In this document: piece after piece, positions 44,719 to 53,599 of the stretch
How the letters are laid out: every line of letters starts with the position of its first letter
How positions within the stretch are numbered: the first letter of the stretch is position 1
Position numbers and translations under genes: made by a program
From: Mangrovimonas yunxiaonensis
GTDB taxonomy: Bacteria; Bacteroidota; Bacteroidia; Flavobacteriales; Flavobacteriaceae
Direction: 5' to 3'
Assembly: GCF_000733475.1 (NCBI RefSeq)
Contig: NZ_JPFK01000007.1
Location: 1-64,000 of the forward strand
Length of the DNA: 64,000 nt
Notes under the pieces: generated by a model
The model's input: only the letters and a program-made list of their open reading frames with translations
Databases searched by the model: none
What the model was told of the DNA's origin: nothing

Positions 44719-46074
44719 ATGTCAAACGACATTACCATTAAGAAAGGTCTGAATATCAATCTAGTTGGTGAAGCTGAAAAGACTACTGAAAATGCCATAG
44801 TTAGCAATTTCTACACCATCAGACCTGAAGATTTCCACGGCATAACTCCAAAACTTATCGCAAAAGAAGGCACCCAGGTAAAAGCTGGTGAAACTTTATT
44901 CTACAACAAGGACGTTGAAGGGATGAAATTTGTATCGCCTGTTTCTGGTGAGGTTGTAGAGGTTGTACGTGGAGCCAGACGACGAATTATGGCTATTAAG
45001 ATCCAAGCCGACAAATCGCAAACCGCTGTAGACCACGGTGCGTTTGATGTAGCTAAGGCCGATGCCGAAAGCATTAAGGCCCATTTATTGGCTTCAGGAT
45101 GTTGGGTGTTTATCAAACAGCGTCCGTACGATGTTATTGCCAATCCTGCAAAAACACCGAAAGCCATTTTTATTTCGGGCTATGCTTCAGCGCCTTTAGC
45201 AGCAGATTACGATTATGTGTTGCAAGGGAAAGAAGCCGAAATGCAAGCTGCTATTGATGCCTTAGGGAAGTTAACCGAAGGGCCTGTACATGTTAGTGTA
45301 GGTAAACATTCAAATTCGCCTTTGGCTGGATTAAATGGAATTACACTACATAAGGTATCTGGGCCACACCCATCGGGGAATGTAGGTACGCAAATCAATA
45401 AAATAGACCCTGTAAACAAAGGCGAGACCGTTTGGACCATCAATCCGCAAGATTTGGTTGTTATAGGCGAGTTGTTGCTAACAGGTAAGTTTAACCCTGA
45501 GCGCGTGGTTGCCATGGTTGGTTCGGAAGTTAAATCGCCACGTTATTTTAAAACCAAAATTGGTAGTGAAGTATCGACTATGGTTTACGATAATGGTATA
45601 GAAAAGGACGCCAATGCGCGAATCATTTCTGGAAATGTTCTAACAGGAAAACACATTAAACCAGATGGTGCTTTAGATTATTACAGCAATACCATTACGG
45701 TAATTCCTGAAGGCGACGATTACGACTTATTTGGTTGGAACAAACCAATTTTTAATAAAATCTCGACATCGAGAGCCTTGACGTTTTCTTGGTTAAACCC
45801 AAAGAAAAAATACGACCTTAACACCAATACCAATGGTGAGCACAGAGCATTTGTAGTGACTGGAAGTTACGAAGAAGTATTTCCGTTGGATATCTACCCG
45901 ATGCAACTGCTTAAAGCCTGTATGTATAAAGATTTAGATGAAATGGAGGCCCTAGGAATGTACGAGGTTGCCCCAGAAGACTTCGCTCTAACCGAATTTG
46001 TGTGTGTGTCTAAACAACCGCACCAAAAAATAATTAGAGAAGGTCTGGACATCATGATTAAAGAAATTGGGTAA
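44719..46074 (+). CDS. nqrA: Na+-translocating NADH:quinone reductase subunit A
   Basis: Peripheral cytoplasmic subunit of Na+-NQR, associated with quinone binding. KGLNINLVGEAEK at the N-terminus, RPEDFHGITPKL and the C-terminal YPMQLLKACMYKDLDEMEALGMYEV region are diagnostic, the last quoted in part. 451 aa, normal. First gene of nqrABCDEF, whose product pumps Na+ out while oxidising NADH and reducing quinone. Confidence 0.96.
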   Translation: MSNDITIKKGLNINLVGEAEKTTENAIVSNFYTIRPEDFHGITPKLIAKEGTQVKAGETLFYNKDVEGMKFVSPVSGEVVEVVRGARRRIMAIKIQADKSQTAVDHGAFDVAKADAESIKAHLLASGCWVFIKQRPYDVIANPAKTPKAIFISGYASAPLAADYDYVLQGKEAEMQAAIDALGKLTEGPVHVSVGKHSNSPLAGLNGITLHKVSGPHPSGNVGTQINKIDPVNKGETVWTINPQDLVVIGELLLTGKFNPERVVAMVGSEVKSPRYFKTKIGSEVSTMVYDNGIEKDANARIISGNVLTGKHIKPDGALDYYSNTITVIPEGDDYDLFGWNKPIFNKISTSRALTFSWLNPKKKYDLNTNTNGEHRAFVVTGSYEEVFPLDIYPMQLLKACMYKDLDEMEALGMYEVAPEDFALTEFVCVSKQPHQKIIREGLDIMIKEIG

Positions 46075-46114
46075 TCGTTCATTTTTAATTTCTAGAATGA
46101 AAAACTTTAAATAA

Positions 46115-47338
46115 ATGAGTTTAAAAAACAATTTACATAAGCTAAAGGAAAAATATAATGGTACCAAGATGGCACCGTTGTTTAACGGTTTCCATACCTT
46201 TTTATATACGCCGAACGAAATAACGCATGGTGGGACGCACATTAAAGCTGCAGACGACTTAAAGCGTACCATGAACACCGTAATCATGGCATTAGTACCA
46301 TGTTTAATTTTTGGTATGTTTAATGCCGGATACCAGCACCATTTAGCCCTAGGCGACATCCAAGCAGCCAATGGTTTTTTTGGAGCAACATTTTGGAGCT
46401 GGGATAATTTAGTGGTGGGATTATGGAAAGTATTGCCACTTGTAATCGTGTCTTATGGCGTTGGTTTGGCGATCGAATTTTTATTCGCCGTAATTAAAGG
46501 CCATGAAATTGAAGAGGGCTACCTGGTAACAGGGATGTTAGTGCCTCTAATTGTACCAATAGATTTACCACTATGGATGCTGGCTGTAGCCGTAGCCTTT
46601 GGGGTGGTTATTGGGAAAGAAGTCTTTGGTGGTACAGGAATGAACATCCTTAACCCTGCTTTAACCATTCGTGCCTTCTTATTCTTTGCCTATCCAACCT
46701 GGATGTCGGGCGATAAGGTATGGGTACATGGTGCTGTAGAGCGCGCCCAAGAGATCGCTGGAGGAGCCAATGTTGATGCCATTTCTGGCGAAACCGTTTT
46801 AGGAAGCTTGGCCCAAGGGCACGAAGCCAGCTATTCGGTTGCCGATATGTTCTTCGGAATGATTCCAGGATCTGTAGGTGAAACATCAACCTTATTAATC
46901 TTATTAGGTGGCTTGTTCTTAATCTTTACTAAAATAGGAAGCTGGAGAATTATGCTGTCATCGGTTGTTGGTGCTTTAGTGATGGGCTTGATATTTAATG
47001 GCGTTGTCGATGCTGGTTGGATTAGCGAAAGCAGCAAGTTTTATGGACTAATGAGTACCGAGTTCTGGCACCACTTACTAATTGGTGGGTTTGCCTTTGG
47101 TGCTGTGTTCATGGCAACCGATCCTGTAACCGCTTCACAAACCAATAAAGGAAAATGGATTTACGGATTCTTAATAGGATTTATTTCAATCTTAATCCGT
47201 GTGTTCAACCCAGCCTACCCAGAAGGTGTTATGCTAGCCATCTTATTGATGAACGTATTTGCGCCAACGATTGACCACTACGTGGTACAAGGGAATGTGA
47301 AGAAAAGAATGAAACGTTTAAAAGCAAAAACAGCTTAA
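46115..47338 (+). CDS. nqrB: Na+-translocating NADH:quinone reductase subunit B
   Basis: Main membrane subunit, with about ten hydrophobic helices, that carries covalent FMN and riboflavin and forms part of the Na+ path. The flavinylation site is probably the Thr of DAISGETVLGSL, with Glu where the consensus SGAT has Ala. The GTGMNILNPALTIRAFLFFAYP segment is conserved (quoted from GMNILNPA). 407 aa. It begins 40 bp after nqrA and is followed by nqrC after one base. ApbE encoded downstream would attach the FMN. Confidence 0.96.
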   Translation: MSLKNNLHKLKEKYNGTKMAPLFNGFHTFLYTPNEITHGGTHIKAADDLKRTMNTVIMALVPCLIFGMFNAGYQHHLALGDIQAANGFFGATFWSWDNLVVGLWKVLPLVIVSYGVGLAIEFLFAVIKGHEIEEGYLVTGMLVPLIVPIDLPLWMLAVAVAFGVVIGKEVFGGTGMNILNPALTIRAFLFFAYPTWMSGDKVWVHGAVERAQEIAGGANVDAISGETVLGSLAQGHEASYSVADMFFGMIPGSVGETSTLLILLGGLFLIFTKIGSWRIMLSSVVGALVMGLIFNGVVDAGWISESSKFYGLMSTEFWHHLLIGGFAFGAVFMATDPVTASQTNKGKWIYGFLIGFISILIRVFNPAYPEGVMLAILLMNVFAPTIDHYVVQGNVKKRMKRLKAKTA

Positions 47339-47339
47339 A

Positions 47340-48089
47340 ATGAGTAATAAAACAGATAGCAACGTATATACCGTATTGTTTGCCATAGGTATGGTAATTG
47401 TAGTTGGGGCTTTGTTGGCATTTACGGCATCGTCATTAAAACCAACGATTACAAAAAATAAAGAGCTGGAGAAGCAGCAAAACATCCTGTATGCTATGGG
47501 GGTTAATGAAAACGACGAGACAAGTGCAAATTTTGTATCGACCGATGTAGCTCCAGAATTATTTAACAAGTACATCACCAAACAGCTAGTTATCCAAGGT
47601 GGCGAAGTTTCCGAAGATAATGAAGCCTATTTAATGGATATTAAAAAAGAAAAGGCACAAGCTAAAGGCGATGCTTCTAAAAGAAGACTACCACTATTTA
47701 TAGGGGAAAAAGATGGGAAAACCTATTACATTGCCCCAATACGAGGAAAAGGACTTTGGGATGCCGTTTGGGCTTATATAGCTTTAGATAAGAACATGGT
47801 TATTCAAGGCGCTTATTTCGATCATAAAGGAGAAACACCTGGTTTAGGTGCCAACATTAAAGAGCGTTATTTTATGGACGACTTTATAGGTGAGCATCTG
47901 TTGGATAGCAATGGCAACTTTAAAGGAGTGGCCATTACAAAAAGTAATGCCGATCCAACCAACCAGGACAAGACCGATAACGAAGTCGATGCCATTGCCG
48001 GAGCAACCATTACCGGAGATGGTGTGGCTGCCATGATTAAAGGAGATTTAGCATTGTACGTACCTTATTTTAAAAATTTAAACAACTAA
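47340..48089 (+). CDS. nqrC: Na+-translocating NADH:quinone reductase subunit C
   Basis: One N-terminal transmembrane helix (VYTVLFAIGMVIVVGALLAF) and a periplasmic FMN domain with the ApbE target motif DAIAGATITGDGV, in which the Thr is flavinylated, as well as the ETPGLGANI segment. 249 aa, normal. It takes electrons from the NqrD/NqrE iron-sulfur site and passes them to the FMN of NqrB. Confidence 0.96.
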   Translation: MSNKTDSNVYTVLFAIGMVIVVGALLAFTASSLKPTITKNKELEKQQNILYAMGVNENDETSANFVSTDVAPELFNKYITKQLVIQGGEVSEDNEAYLMDIKKEKAQAKGDASKRRLPLFIGEKDGKTYYIAPIRGKGLWDAVWAYIALDKNMVIQGAYFDHKGETPGLGANIKERYFMDDFIGEHLLDSNGNFKGVAITKSNADPTNQDKTDNEVDAIAGATITGDGVAAMIKGDLALYVPYFKNLNN

Positions 48090-48093
48090 TCTT

Positions 48094-48738
48094 ATGGGAT
48101 TACTTTCAAAAAAAGACGCCAAGTTAATTACAGATCCGTTAGCCGATAATAACCCAATTACCATTCAGGTATTAGGTATCTGTTCTGCCCTAGCCATTAC
48201 GGCGCAGTTAAAGGCCTCTATTGTAATGTCTTTGTCGGTATTGTTTGTAATGGGCGTAGGAAATGTGGTTATTTCTTTAATTAGAAATATCATCCCATCA
48301 AAAATTAGAATCATCGTTCAGCTTACCGTTGTAGCAGCCTTGGTAATTATTGTAGACCAAGTGCTTAAGGCTTATGCCTATTCTTTAAGTAAAGAGCTTT
48401 CGGTATTTATTGGGTTAATTATTACCAACTGTATTATTATGGGGCGTTTTGAAGCCTTTGCCTTAGCGAATGGCCCTTGGCGTTCGTTTTTAGATGGTAT
48501 TGGTAACGCTCTAGGATACGCTGTAATCTTGGTAATTGTTGGGTTTTTTAGAGAACTTTTAGGCTCTGGTACCTTATTAGGAATAAAAGTATTGGGCGAC
48601 CCTATAGAGAAAACAGGATTGTATGCCCTAGGTTACGAGAATAACGGTTTTATGCTGTTGTCGCCCATGGCGTTAATTGTAGTAGGAATCATTATTTGGG
48701 TACAACGTAGTAGAAACAAAGATTTAATAGAGGATTAA
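48094..48738 (+). CDS. nqrD: Na+-translocating NADH:quinone reductase subunit D
   Basis: Six-helix membrane subunit related to RnfE, 214 aa. NPITIQVLGICSALAITAQL and LIITNCIIMGRFEAFA carry the conserved Cys residues that, with those of NqrE, hold the intramembrane [2Fe-2S] centre. FGFL-type PWRSFLDGIGNALGY is typical. A 51-bp gap containing a dispersed repeat separates it from nqrE, unlike the other tight junctions of the operon. Confidence 0.96.
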   Translation: MGLLSKKDAKLITDPLADNNPITIQVLGICSALAITAQLKASIVMSLSVLFVMGVGNVVISLIRNIIPSKIRIIVQLTVVAALVIIVDQVLKAYAYSLSKELSVFIGLIITNCIIMGRFEAFALANGPWRSFLDGIGNALGYAVILVIVGFFRELLGSGTLLGIKVLGDPIEKTGLYALGYENNGFMLLSPMALIVVGIIIWVQRSRNKDLIED

Positions 48739-48746
48739 AATTGACT

Positions 48747-48777
48747 TGTCATTCTGAACTAGATTCAGAATCTCATC
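48747..48777. repeat. Dispersed TGTCATTC...GAATCTC repeat, copy 2, in the nqrD-nqrE gap
   Basis: TGTCATTCTGAA, CTAGA, TTCAGAATCTCATC. The centre forms a hairpin ATTCTGAA / TTCAGAAT. It shares both ends with the element at 1469-1508. It lies inside an operon, so it may affect the nqrD-nqrE mRNA. Confidence 0.65.
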
Positions 48778-48789
48778 AAAATAAAGCAT

Positions 48790-49512
48790 ATGGAACATAT
48801 AGAATTATTTTTCAAATCAATATTTATCGACAACATGGTATTTGCCACGTTCTTAGGAATGTGTTCGTACCTGGCGGTATCTAAAAAAGTAAGTACCGCA
48901 GTAGGTCTAGGTGCTGCAGTAATCTTTGTTTTGGCGGTAACTGTACCGGTAAACTGGTTGTTAGATCAATACATTTTACAACCAGGTGCCTTACAATGGT
49001 TAGGCGCAGAATACGCCGATTACGATTTAAGTTTCTTATCGTTTATCATGTTTATTGCTACCATAGCAACCATGGTACAATTGGTAGAAATTGTGGTAGA
49101 GAAGTTCTCACCATCGTTATATAACTCTTTGGGGATTTTCTTACCGCTTATTGCTGTAAACTGTGCCATTTTAGGAGGCTCTTTATTCATGCAGTCTAGA
49201 GAGATTGAAACCATAGGACTAGCCTTAAACTATGGTGTGTCTTCGGGTATTGGTTGGTTTTTGGCCATTTTAGCGATTGCCGCTATTCGTGAGAAAATAC
49301 GTTACTCTAACGTGCCAGCACCATTAAGAGGCTTAGGTATTACGTTTATCATTACAGGTTTAATGGCGATTGGGTTTATGAGTTTTGGAGGCATGTTAAC
49401 TGGCGGTGACGACGAGGCAAAGCAGGAGGAAACCACAACGGCAAAAGTAGAGCAAGCCAAGAAGGCAGAAGACAATAAATTAGCTGAAAACACCACGACA
49501 ATAAACGAGTAA
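48790..49512 (+). CDS. nqrE: Na+-translocating NADH:quinone reductase subunit E
   Basis: Six-helix membrane subunit related to RnfA, with [15 protein letters not shown] and [15 protein letters not shown] providing the iron-sulfur Cys residues. At 240 aa it is longer than the usual 200 or so: after the last helix (GGML) there is a hydrophilic tail of about 35 residues rich in Glu, Lys and Thr ([20 protein letters not shown]...). Such tails occur in other Bacteroidota NqrE to my knowledge. nqrF follows after one base. Confidence 0.96.
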   Translation: MEHIELFFKSIFIDNMVFATFLGMCSYLAVSKKVSTAVGLGAAVIFVLAVTVPVNWLLDQYILQPGALQWLGAEYADYDLSFLSFIMFIATIATMVQLVEIVVEKFSPSLYNSLGIFLPLIAVNCAILGGSLFMQSREIETIGLALNYGVSSGIGWFLAILAIAAIREKIRYSNVPAPLRGLGITFIITGLMAIGFMSFGGMLTGGDDEAKQEETTTAKVEQAKKAEDNKLAENTTTINE

Positions 49513-49513
49513 C

Positions 49514-50824
49514 ATGATATTAGCAGCAGGAACATTAGGAACAATTTTAGCAACCGTAGGGGCCTTTTTAGTGGTTACCCTAGTTTTGGTAGGCTTATTA
49601 TTATTCGTAAAGCAAAAGCTTTCACCATCTGGGCCAGTAACCATAAAAATCAATGGTGAAAAAGAAATTGAAGTAGCCTCTGGAGGTACTTTATTATCAA
49701 CATTAGGAAACCAAAAAATATTTTTACCATCGGCTTGTGGTGGTGGTGGAACATGCATTCAGTGTGAGTGTCATGTGCTAGAAGGTGGGGGCGAAGCGCT
49801 TCCAACCGAAACACCTCACTTTACACGTAAGGAACTGCAACACGGTGTTCGTTTAGCATGCCAGGTAAAAGTAAAACAGAACATGGAAATTACCATTCCA
49901 GAAGAAGTTTTTGGTATTAAAAAATGGGAAGCCGAAGTGGTGCGTAACTACAACGTAGCATCTTTTATTAAGGAGTTTGTGGTGCGTATACCAGAAGACA
50001 TGAACTATAAGGCCGGAGGATACATTCAAATTGAAATTCCACCGTGTACCATCAATTATAAGGACATCGATATTACGGCTCACCCAGAAGAGCACGAAAC
50101 ACCAGACAAGTTCCAAGCAGAATGGGATAAATTTGGATTATGGCCTTTGGTGATGAAAAATGATGATGTTGTAGAGCGTGCCTACTCCATGGCTTCTTAC
50201 CCTGCAGAAGGGCGCGACATTATGCTTAACGTGCGTATTGCTACGCCGCCATGGGACCGCAATAAAAACGGATGGATGGATGTAAACCCTGGGGTAGCAT
50301 CATCGTATATTTTTGCTCAAAAACCAGGCGACAAGGTAACCATTTCTGGTCCTTATGGTGAGTTCTTCATCAACGAGTCTGAAGCCGAAATGTTATACGT
50401 TGGTGGTGGAGCTGGTATGGCGCCAATGCGTTCGCACTTGTACCACCTGTTCAAAACCCTTAAGACTGGTAGAAAAGTAACCTATTGGTATGGTGGTCGT
50501 TCTAAGCGTGAATTGTTCTATATTGAGCACTTTAGAGCGTTAGAAAGAGACTTCCCTAACTTTAAGTTCTATTTGGCCTTATCGGAACCGTTACCAGAAG
50601 ACAACTGGAAAGTGAAAACCGATATTAACGATGAAGCAGGTGATGGATTTGTAGGCTTTATTCACAATTGTGTGATCGATAACTACCTAAGCCACCACGA
50701 TGCACCAGAAGACATTGAACTGTATTTCTGTGGGCCGCCGTTAATGAACAAAGCCGTTGAAAAAATGGGACAGGATTTTGGTATGCCAGATGAAAACATC
50801 CGATTTGATGATTTTGGTGGATAA
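49514..50824 (+). CDS. nqrF: Na+-translocating NADH:quinone reductase subunit F
   Basis: NADH-oxidising entry subunit. One N-terminal helix, a [2Fe-2S] ferredoxin domain (SACGGGGTCIQCECHV and the later RLACQV), then an FAD-binding domain (RAYSMASYP), and an NADH-binding domain (GGGAGMAPMRSHLYHL) with a C-terminal YFCGPPLMN. 436 aa, usual for Bacteroidota. Last gene of the operon, followed by a terminator. Confidence 0.97.
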   Translation: MILAAGTLGTILATVGAFLVVTLVLVGLLLFVKQKLSPSGPVTIKINGEKEIEVASGGTLLSTLGNQKIFLPSACGGGGTCIQCECHVLEGGGEALPTETPHFTRKELQHGVRLACQVKVKQNMEITIPEEVFGIKKWEAEVVRNYNVASFIKEFVVRIPEDMNYKAGGYIQIEIPPCTINYKDIDITAHPEEHETPDKFQAEWDKFGLWPLVMKNDDVVERAYSMASYPAEGRDIMLNVRIATPPWDRNKNGWMDVNPGVASSYIFAQKPGDKVTISGPYGEFFINESEAEMLYVGGGAGMAPMRSHLYHLFKTLKTGRKVTYWYGGRSKRELFYIEHFRALERDFPNFKFYLALSEPLPEDNWKVKTDINDEAGDGFVGFIHNCVIDNYLSHHDAPEDIELYFCGPPLMNKAVEKMGQDFGMPDENIRFDDFGG

Positions 50825-50845
50825 ACCAAAACAACATAATGAAAC

Positions 50846-50875
50846 AAGCCAGCTCATTCGAGTTGGCTTTTTTAT
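50846..50875 (+). terminator. Terminator of the nqr operon
   Basis: AAGCCAGCTC, ATTC, GAGTTGGCTT stem followed by T. Confidence 0.85.
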
Positions 50876-51321
50876 TTAATAGAGGAGCTTAAATGTTCAG
50901 CGTTATAATTAAACATCTTGGAGCAATCCATAACATTAGGTAAGTTGTCTAGTTTACAGAGGACTTCAACAACATACGACAAGCCTTTAAATAAGTTATC
51001 CGGATTTGTTGCATGTTCGGGCTTCGAGTTTTTATGGTTTAAGGGGAGCTGGTAGCCGCAACCTTTTAAAAAAGCATGTTCAATTTGTAGCAATTCTAAA
51101 GGGGTATAACCATTAAAGCGTCGTCCAAACCTCTGGTTAACTAGCCCAATGTAATTCAAGTTTAAACTCCCATGCTCATCAGAGAGGTGTTTCCATTGCG
51201 CTGTTTGATTTAGAATATTACCAACAGCACATTGCTTGCAGCACTCTGGGTTAAGGGTGTTGCTGTGAAAAGCCGTGTATAATTTTATAACAGCTGCTTC
51301 AAAACGTGCGGTTGTTTTCAT
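50872..51321 (-). CDS. Conserved flavobacterial protein of unknown function beside nqr
   Basis: 149 aa, cytoplasmic, no signal peptide. A Cys cluster near the N-terminus (PECCKQCAVGNIL) and a later GCGYQLP and MDCSKMF could bind metal or be structural. FGRRFNGYTPLELLQIEHAFL is a well-defined segment. From memory, homologues in other flavobacteria lie next to nqrF and are sometimes labelled as an NqrF, but the sequence has no ferredoxin, flavin or NADH motif, so that label would be wrong. It is transcribed toward nqrF and shares its terminator. Role unknown; the genomic association with NQR is the only clue. Confidence 0.8.
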   Translation of the reverse strand: MKTTARFEAAVIKLYTAFHSNTLNPECCKQCAVGNILNQTAQWKHLSDEHGSLNLNYIGLVNQRFGRRFNGYTPLELLQIEHAFLKGCGYQLPLNHKNSKPEHATNPDNLFKGLSYVVEVLCKLDNLPNVMDCSKMFNYNAEHLSSSIK

Positions 51322-51464
51322 AACGAACTATCTATTAGTAAGATACAAAAAAATATTTAAAAGATTAATATTGAGCTAATTGAAGTGGTTCTGAAGGAGA
51401 AAGAACAGCTTGTAGCCATTTGCTTAAAATTGACAAAAAATTTAATGAAACGTGATTTTAGTTG

Positions 51465-51472
51465 TAATTTTG
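51465..51472 (+). promoter_or_regulatory. -7 box TAATTTTG for the small gene and apbE
   Basis: Matches TAnnTTTG, only 4 bp before the ATG at 51477, which would give a transcript with almost no leader if used. Confidence 0.35.
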
Positions 51473-51476
51473 TGCT

Positions 51477-51854
51477 ATGGGCAAGCCACTAAACACACAA
51501 GAACTGCATAACCTAGCCATGAACCACGTTGGAAAGGAACTGGAAAGCAGGGGGTATGAATTTGTAGCGATAAACAGCCAATTAAAACGGCATCCGCAAT
51601 TTGTATGCATCGATAAAAATGGCCAATATTATTTTGTTATTGTAAAGGCTGTTATGCTACCAGATAACCCCAACAACTACGATGTGGTCTGGATGGAAAC
51701 CTTTAAAAAGCATGCGCGCGAAAAAGATGCTCTAGTCTTGTATGCCGGTGTTGGTCTGGGCAACCCCAATGGCGAGCACCTTCCTATTTATCTAAACGAA
51801 GAATACTTAATGGAATACAACGGTATTCAAGTAATTGACATGAACTTAAACTAA
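51477..51854 (+). CDS. Conserved small protein co-transcribed with apbE, function unknown
   Basis: 125 aa with no signal peptide or transmembrane helix. The sequence resembles a compact alpha/beta domain (FVCIDKNGQYYFVIVKAVML, with YAGVGLGNPNGEHLP), possibly nuclease-fold-like, but without convincing catalytic residues. Its stop codon overlaps the apbE start (TAATG), so the two are translationally coupled. I recall homologues in the same nqr-apbE setting in flavobacteria. Function unknown; a part in NQR flavin loading or assembly is a guess from position. Confidence 0.8.
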   Translation: MGKPLNTQELHNLAMNHVGKELESRGYEFVAINSQLKRHPQFVCIDKNGQYYFVIVKAVMLPDNPNNYDVVWMETFKKHAREKDALVLYAGVGLGNPNGEHLPIYLNEEYLMEYNGIQVIDMNLN

Positions 51855-52828
51855 TGAGAACTCTTTTTTTTATAGCCTTAGCGGCTTTGGCGGTGTCCTG
51901 CAAAAAAGCGCCTAAAAACACCGCGCTTTCTGGACAAGTTTTTGGTACCTCGTATTCGGTTATTTACGATAAGGAAACCGATTTTACCCAAGAGTTCGAT
52001 AGCTTGTTTCATGTGATTAACAAGTCCATGTCGACTTATCAGGTAAATTCAGATATTTCTCGGTTAAATAGAAATGAAACGCTAAAAGTAGATGCCCATT
52101 TTATTGAGGTTTTTCAAGCCGCTAAAGCCATTTATAGAGCCACCGAAGGCGCTTTCGATCCAACCATAGGGGCCGTAGTTAACGCCTGGGATTTTGGGCC
52201 CGGAGGGAAAATTCAGCAATTGGATAGCCTAAAAATAGACAGCTTAATGGCTTCGGTAGGGTTTAACAAAATGGGTTTGGTTAACGGTGAGGTTAAAAAA
52301 CGCAATGGGGCATTTATCGATTTTAATGCCATCGCCAAAGGGTATGGAGTTGATGTTATTGCCAACTTTTTAGAGGGTAAACAAGTGGCAAACTACCTGG
52401 TTGAAATTGGTGGCGAAATCCGTACGAAGGGTTTAAATGTTGAAAAGGAAACTCCTTGGCGGGTGGGTGTAGAAATGCCGCATTTTGATGGCTCACAGTC
52501 CATTTTAAGAAGCATTGACCTAACAGATGCTGCCATGGCCACTTCAGGAACGTATAGAAAGTTTAAAACCGATGAACAGGGCAATCGGTATTCCCACATT
52601 ATCGATACCCAAACAGGATATCCTAGTAAGACTAATTTGCTTAGTATTTCGGTTATTGCCAACGATTGCATGACAGCCGATGCCTATGCCACCGCTTTTA
52701 AAACCATGGGAGTGGAAAAAGTGACAAGATTTATGGTTTCACATCCGGAACTAAAGGCCTTTTTAATTTTCGAAAACGATGAAGCCGAGCTCGAAACTTT
52801 AGCCTTAAATGGGTTTCCTGAAAATTAA
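51854..52828 (+). CDS. apbE: FAD:protein FMN transferase
   Basis: Transfers FMN from FAD to Thr in the Dxx(S/T)GAT motifs of NqrB and NqrC. The N-terminus is a lipoprotein signal (LAALAVSCKKAPKN), placing it outside the inner membrane, where those sites are. Family motifs: STYQVNSDISRLNRN, GAFDPTIGAVVNAWDFG, VEIGGEIRTKG, SGTYRKF, HIIDTQTGYP and the Mg-binding MTADAYATAF. 324 aa, normal. Its closeness to nqrABCDEF fits its job. The 3' end overlaps the next, convergent gene by 4 bp. Confidence 0.95.
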   Translation: MRTLFFIALAALAVSCKKAPKNTALSGQVFGTSYSVIYDKETDFTQEFDSLFHVINKSMSTYQVNSDISRLNRNETLKVDAHFIEVFQAAKAIYRATEGAFDPTIGAVVNAWDFGPGGKIQQLDSLKIDSLMASVGFNKMGLVNGEVKKRNGAFIDFNAIAKGYGVDVIANFLEGKQVANYLVEIGGEIRTKGLNVEKETPWRVGVEMPHFDGSQSILRSIDLTDAAMATSGTYRKFKTDEQGNRYSHIIDTQTGYPSKTNLLSISVIANDCMTADAYATAFKTMGVEKVTRFMVSHPELKAFLIFENDEAELETLALNGFPEN

Positions 52829-53592
52829 AGTTTTCTAACCAAAGGAATAATTTCACCTTTGGCCAAACAAAATTTTTCAATGTCTTGGTCAGAAAGGGTT
52901 GCGGTGTAATTAACTTCTTCTACCTCAAACCCTATGGCACGAAGCTTATCGAAGTAATCGCGGCCATAAATACGCACGTGGTCGTACTGTCCAAAAATTT
53001 TAGCGCGCGCTTTTTTGTCGGTTATGCTGTTGTCTTCAAAAGTAGTCGCCCTGTTTAAATCCTGCGGAATTTGAAAAATACCCCAGCCGCCAGGTTTCAT
53101 TACCCGGTAGAGTTCCTGCATGGCTTTGGTGTCATCGGGAATGTGTTCCAAAACGTGGTTGCATAAAATAACATCGTAGCTGTTGTCTTTAAATGGCAGG
53201 TTACAGATGTCTGCTTTTACATCGGCCAGAGGCGAATTTAAATCGGTTGTGGTATACGCAATATTATGGAGTGCTCTAAATCGCTTGTAAAAAGCCTGTT
53301 CTGGCGCAAAATGGAGCACCTTTAAGTTTTCGGAAAACCAAGATGTTTCATTTTTAAGATAGAGCCACAATAGCCTGTGGCGCTCCAAACTTAGCGTAGA
53401 TGGCGAGAGCACATTGTTGCGCTGTTGGCCATAACCATACGGTAAAAAGTGTTTAAAACTTTTGCCATCTATGGGATCGGTGTATGCGTTGCCCTTTAAT
53501 ATAAACGCAACAACTGGGCGTATAAGGTAGCTAAGCCTAATTAAAATAGGCCTCGGAATAACATTTAGGAGTATTTTAAATAGGGATTTCAA
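52825..53592 (-). CDS. Class I SAM-dependent methyltransferase
   Basis: 255 aa. A hydrophobic N-terminal stretch (LFKILLNVIPRPILIRLSYL) is followed by a methyltransferase type 11 domain: VLHFAPEQAFYKRF, DLNSPLADVKADI, LPFKDNSYDVILCNHVLEHI and MKPGGWGIFQIP. The SAM loop is not the classical GxGxG but the Bacteroidota-type HFAPE. The C-terminal DHVRIYGRDYFDKL is conserved in the group. Substrate unknown. It runs downstream of map on the same strand with a 7-bp gap. Confidence 0.88.
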   Translation of the reverse strand: MKSLFKILLNVIPRPILIRLSYLIRPVVAFILKGNAYTDPIDGKSFKHFLPYGYGQQRNNVLSPSTLSLERHRLLWLYLKNETSWFSENLKVLHFAPEQAFYKRFRALHNIAYTTTDLNSPLADVKADICNLPFKDNSYDVILCNHVLEHIPDDTKAMQELYRVMKPGGWGIFQIPQDLNRATTFEDNSITDKKARAKIFGQYDHVRIYGRDYFDKLRAIGFEVEEVNYTATLSDQDIEKFCLAKGEIIPLVRKL

Positions 53593-53599
53593 ACGGTTG

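Noticed and set aside
50872-51321. Calling this gene an extra NqrF
   Set aside because: It has no [2Fe-2S], FAD or NADH motif; the only link to NqrF is its position.
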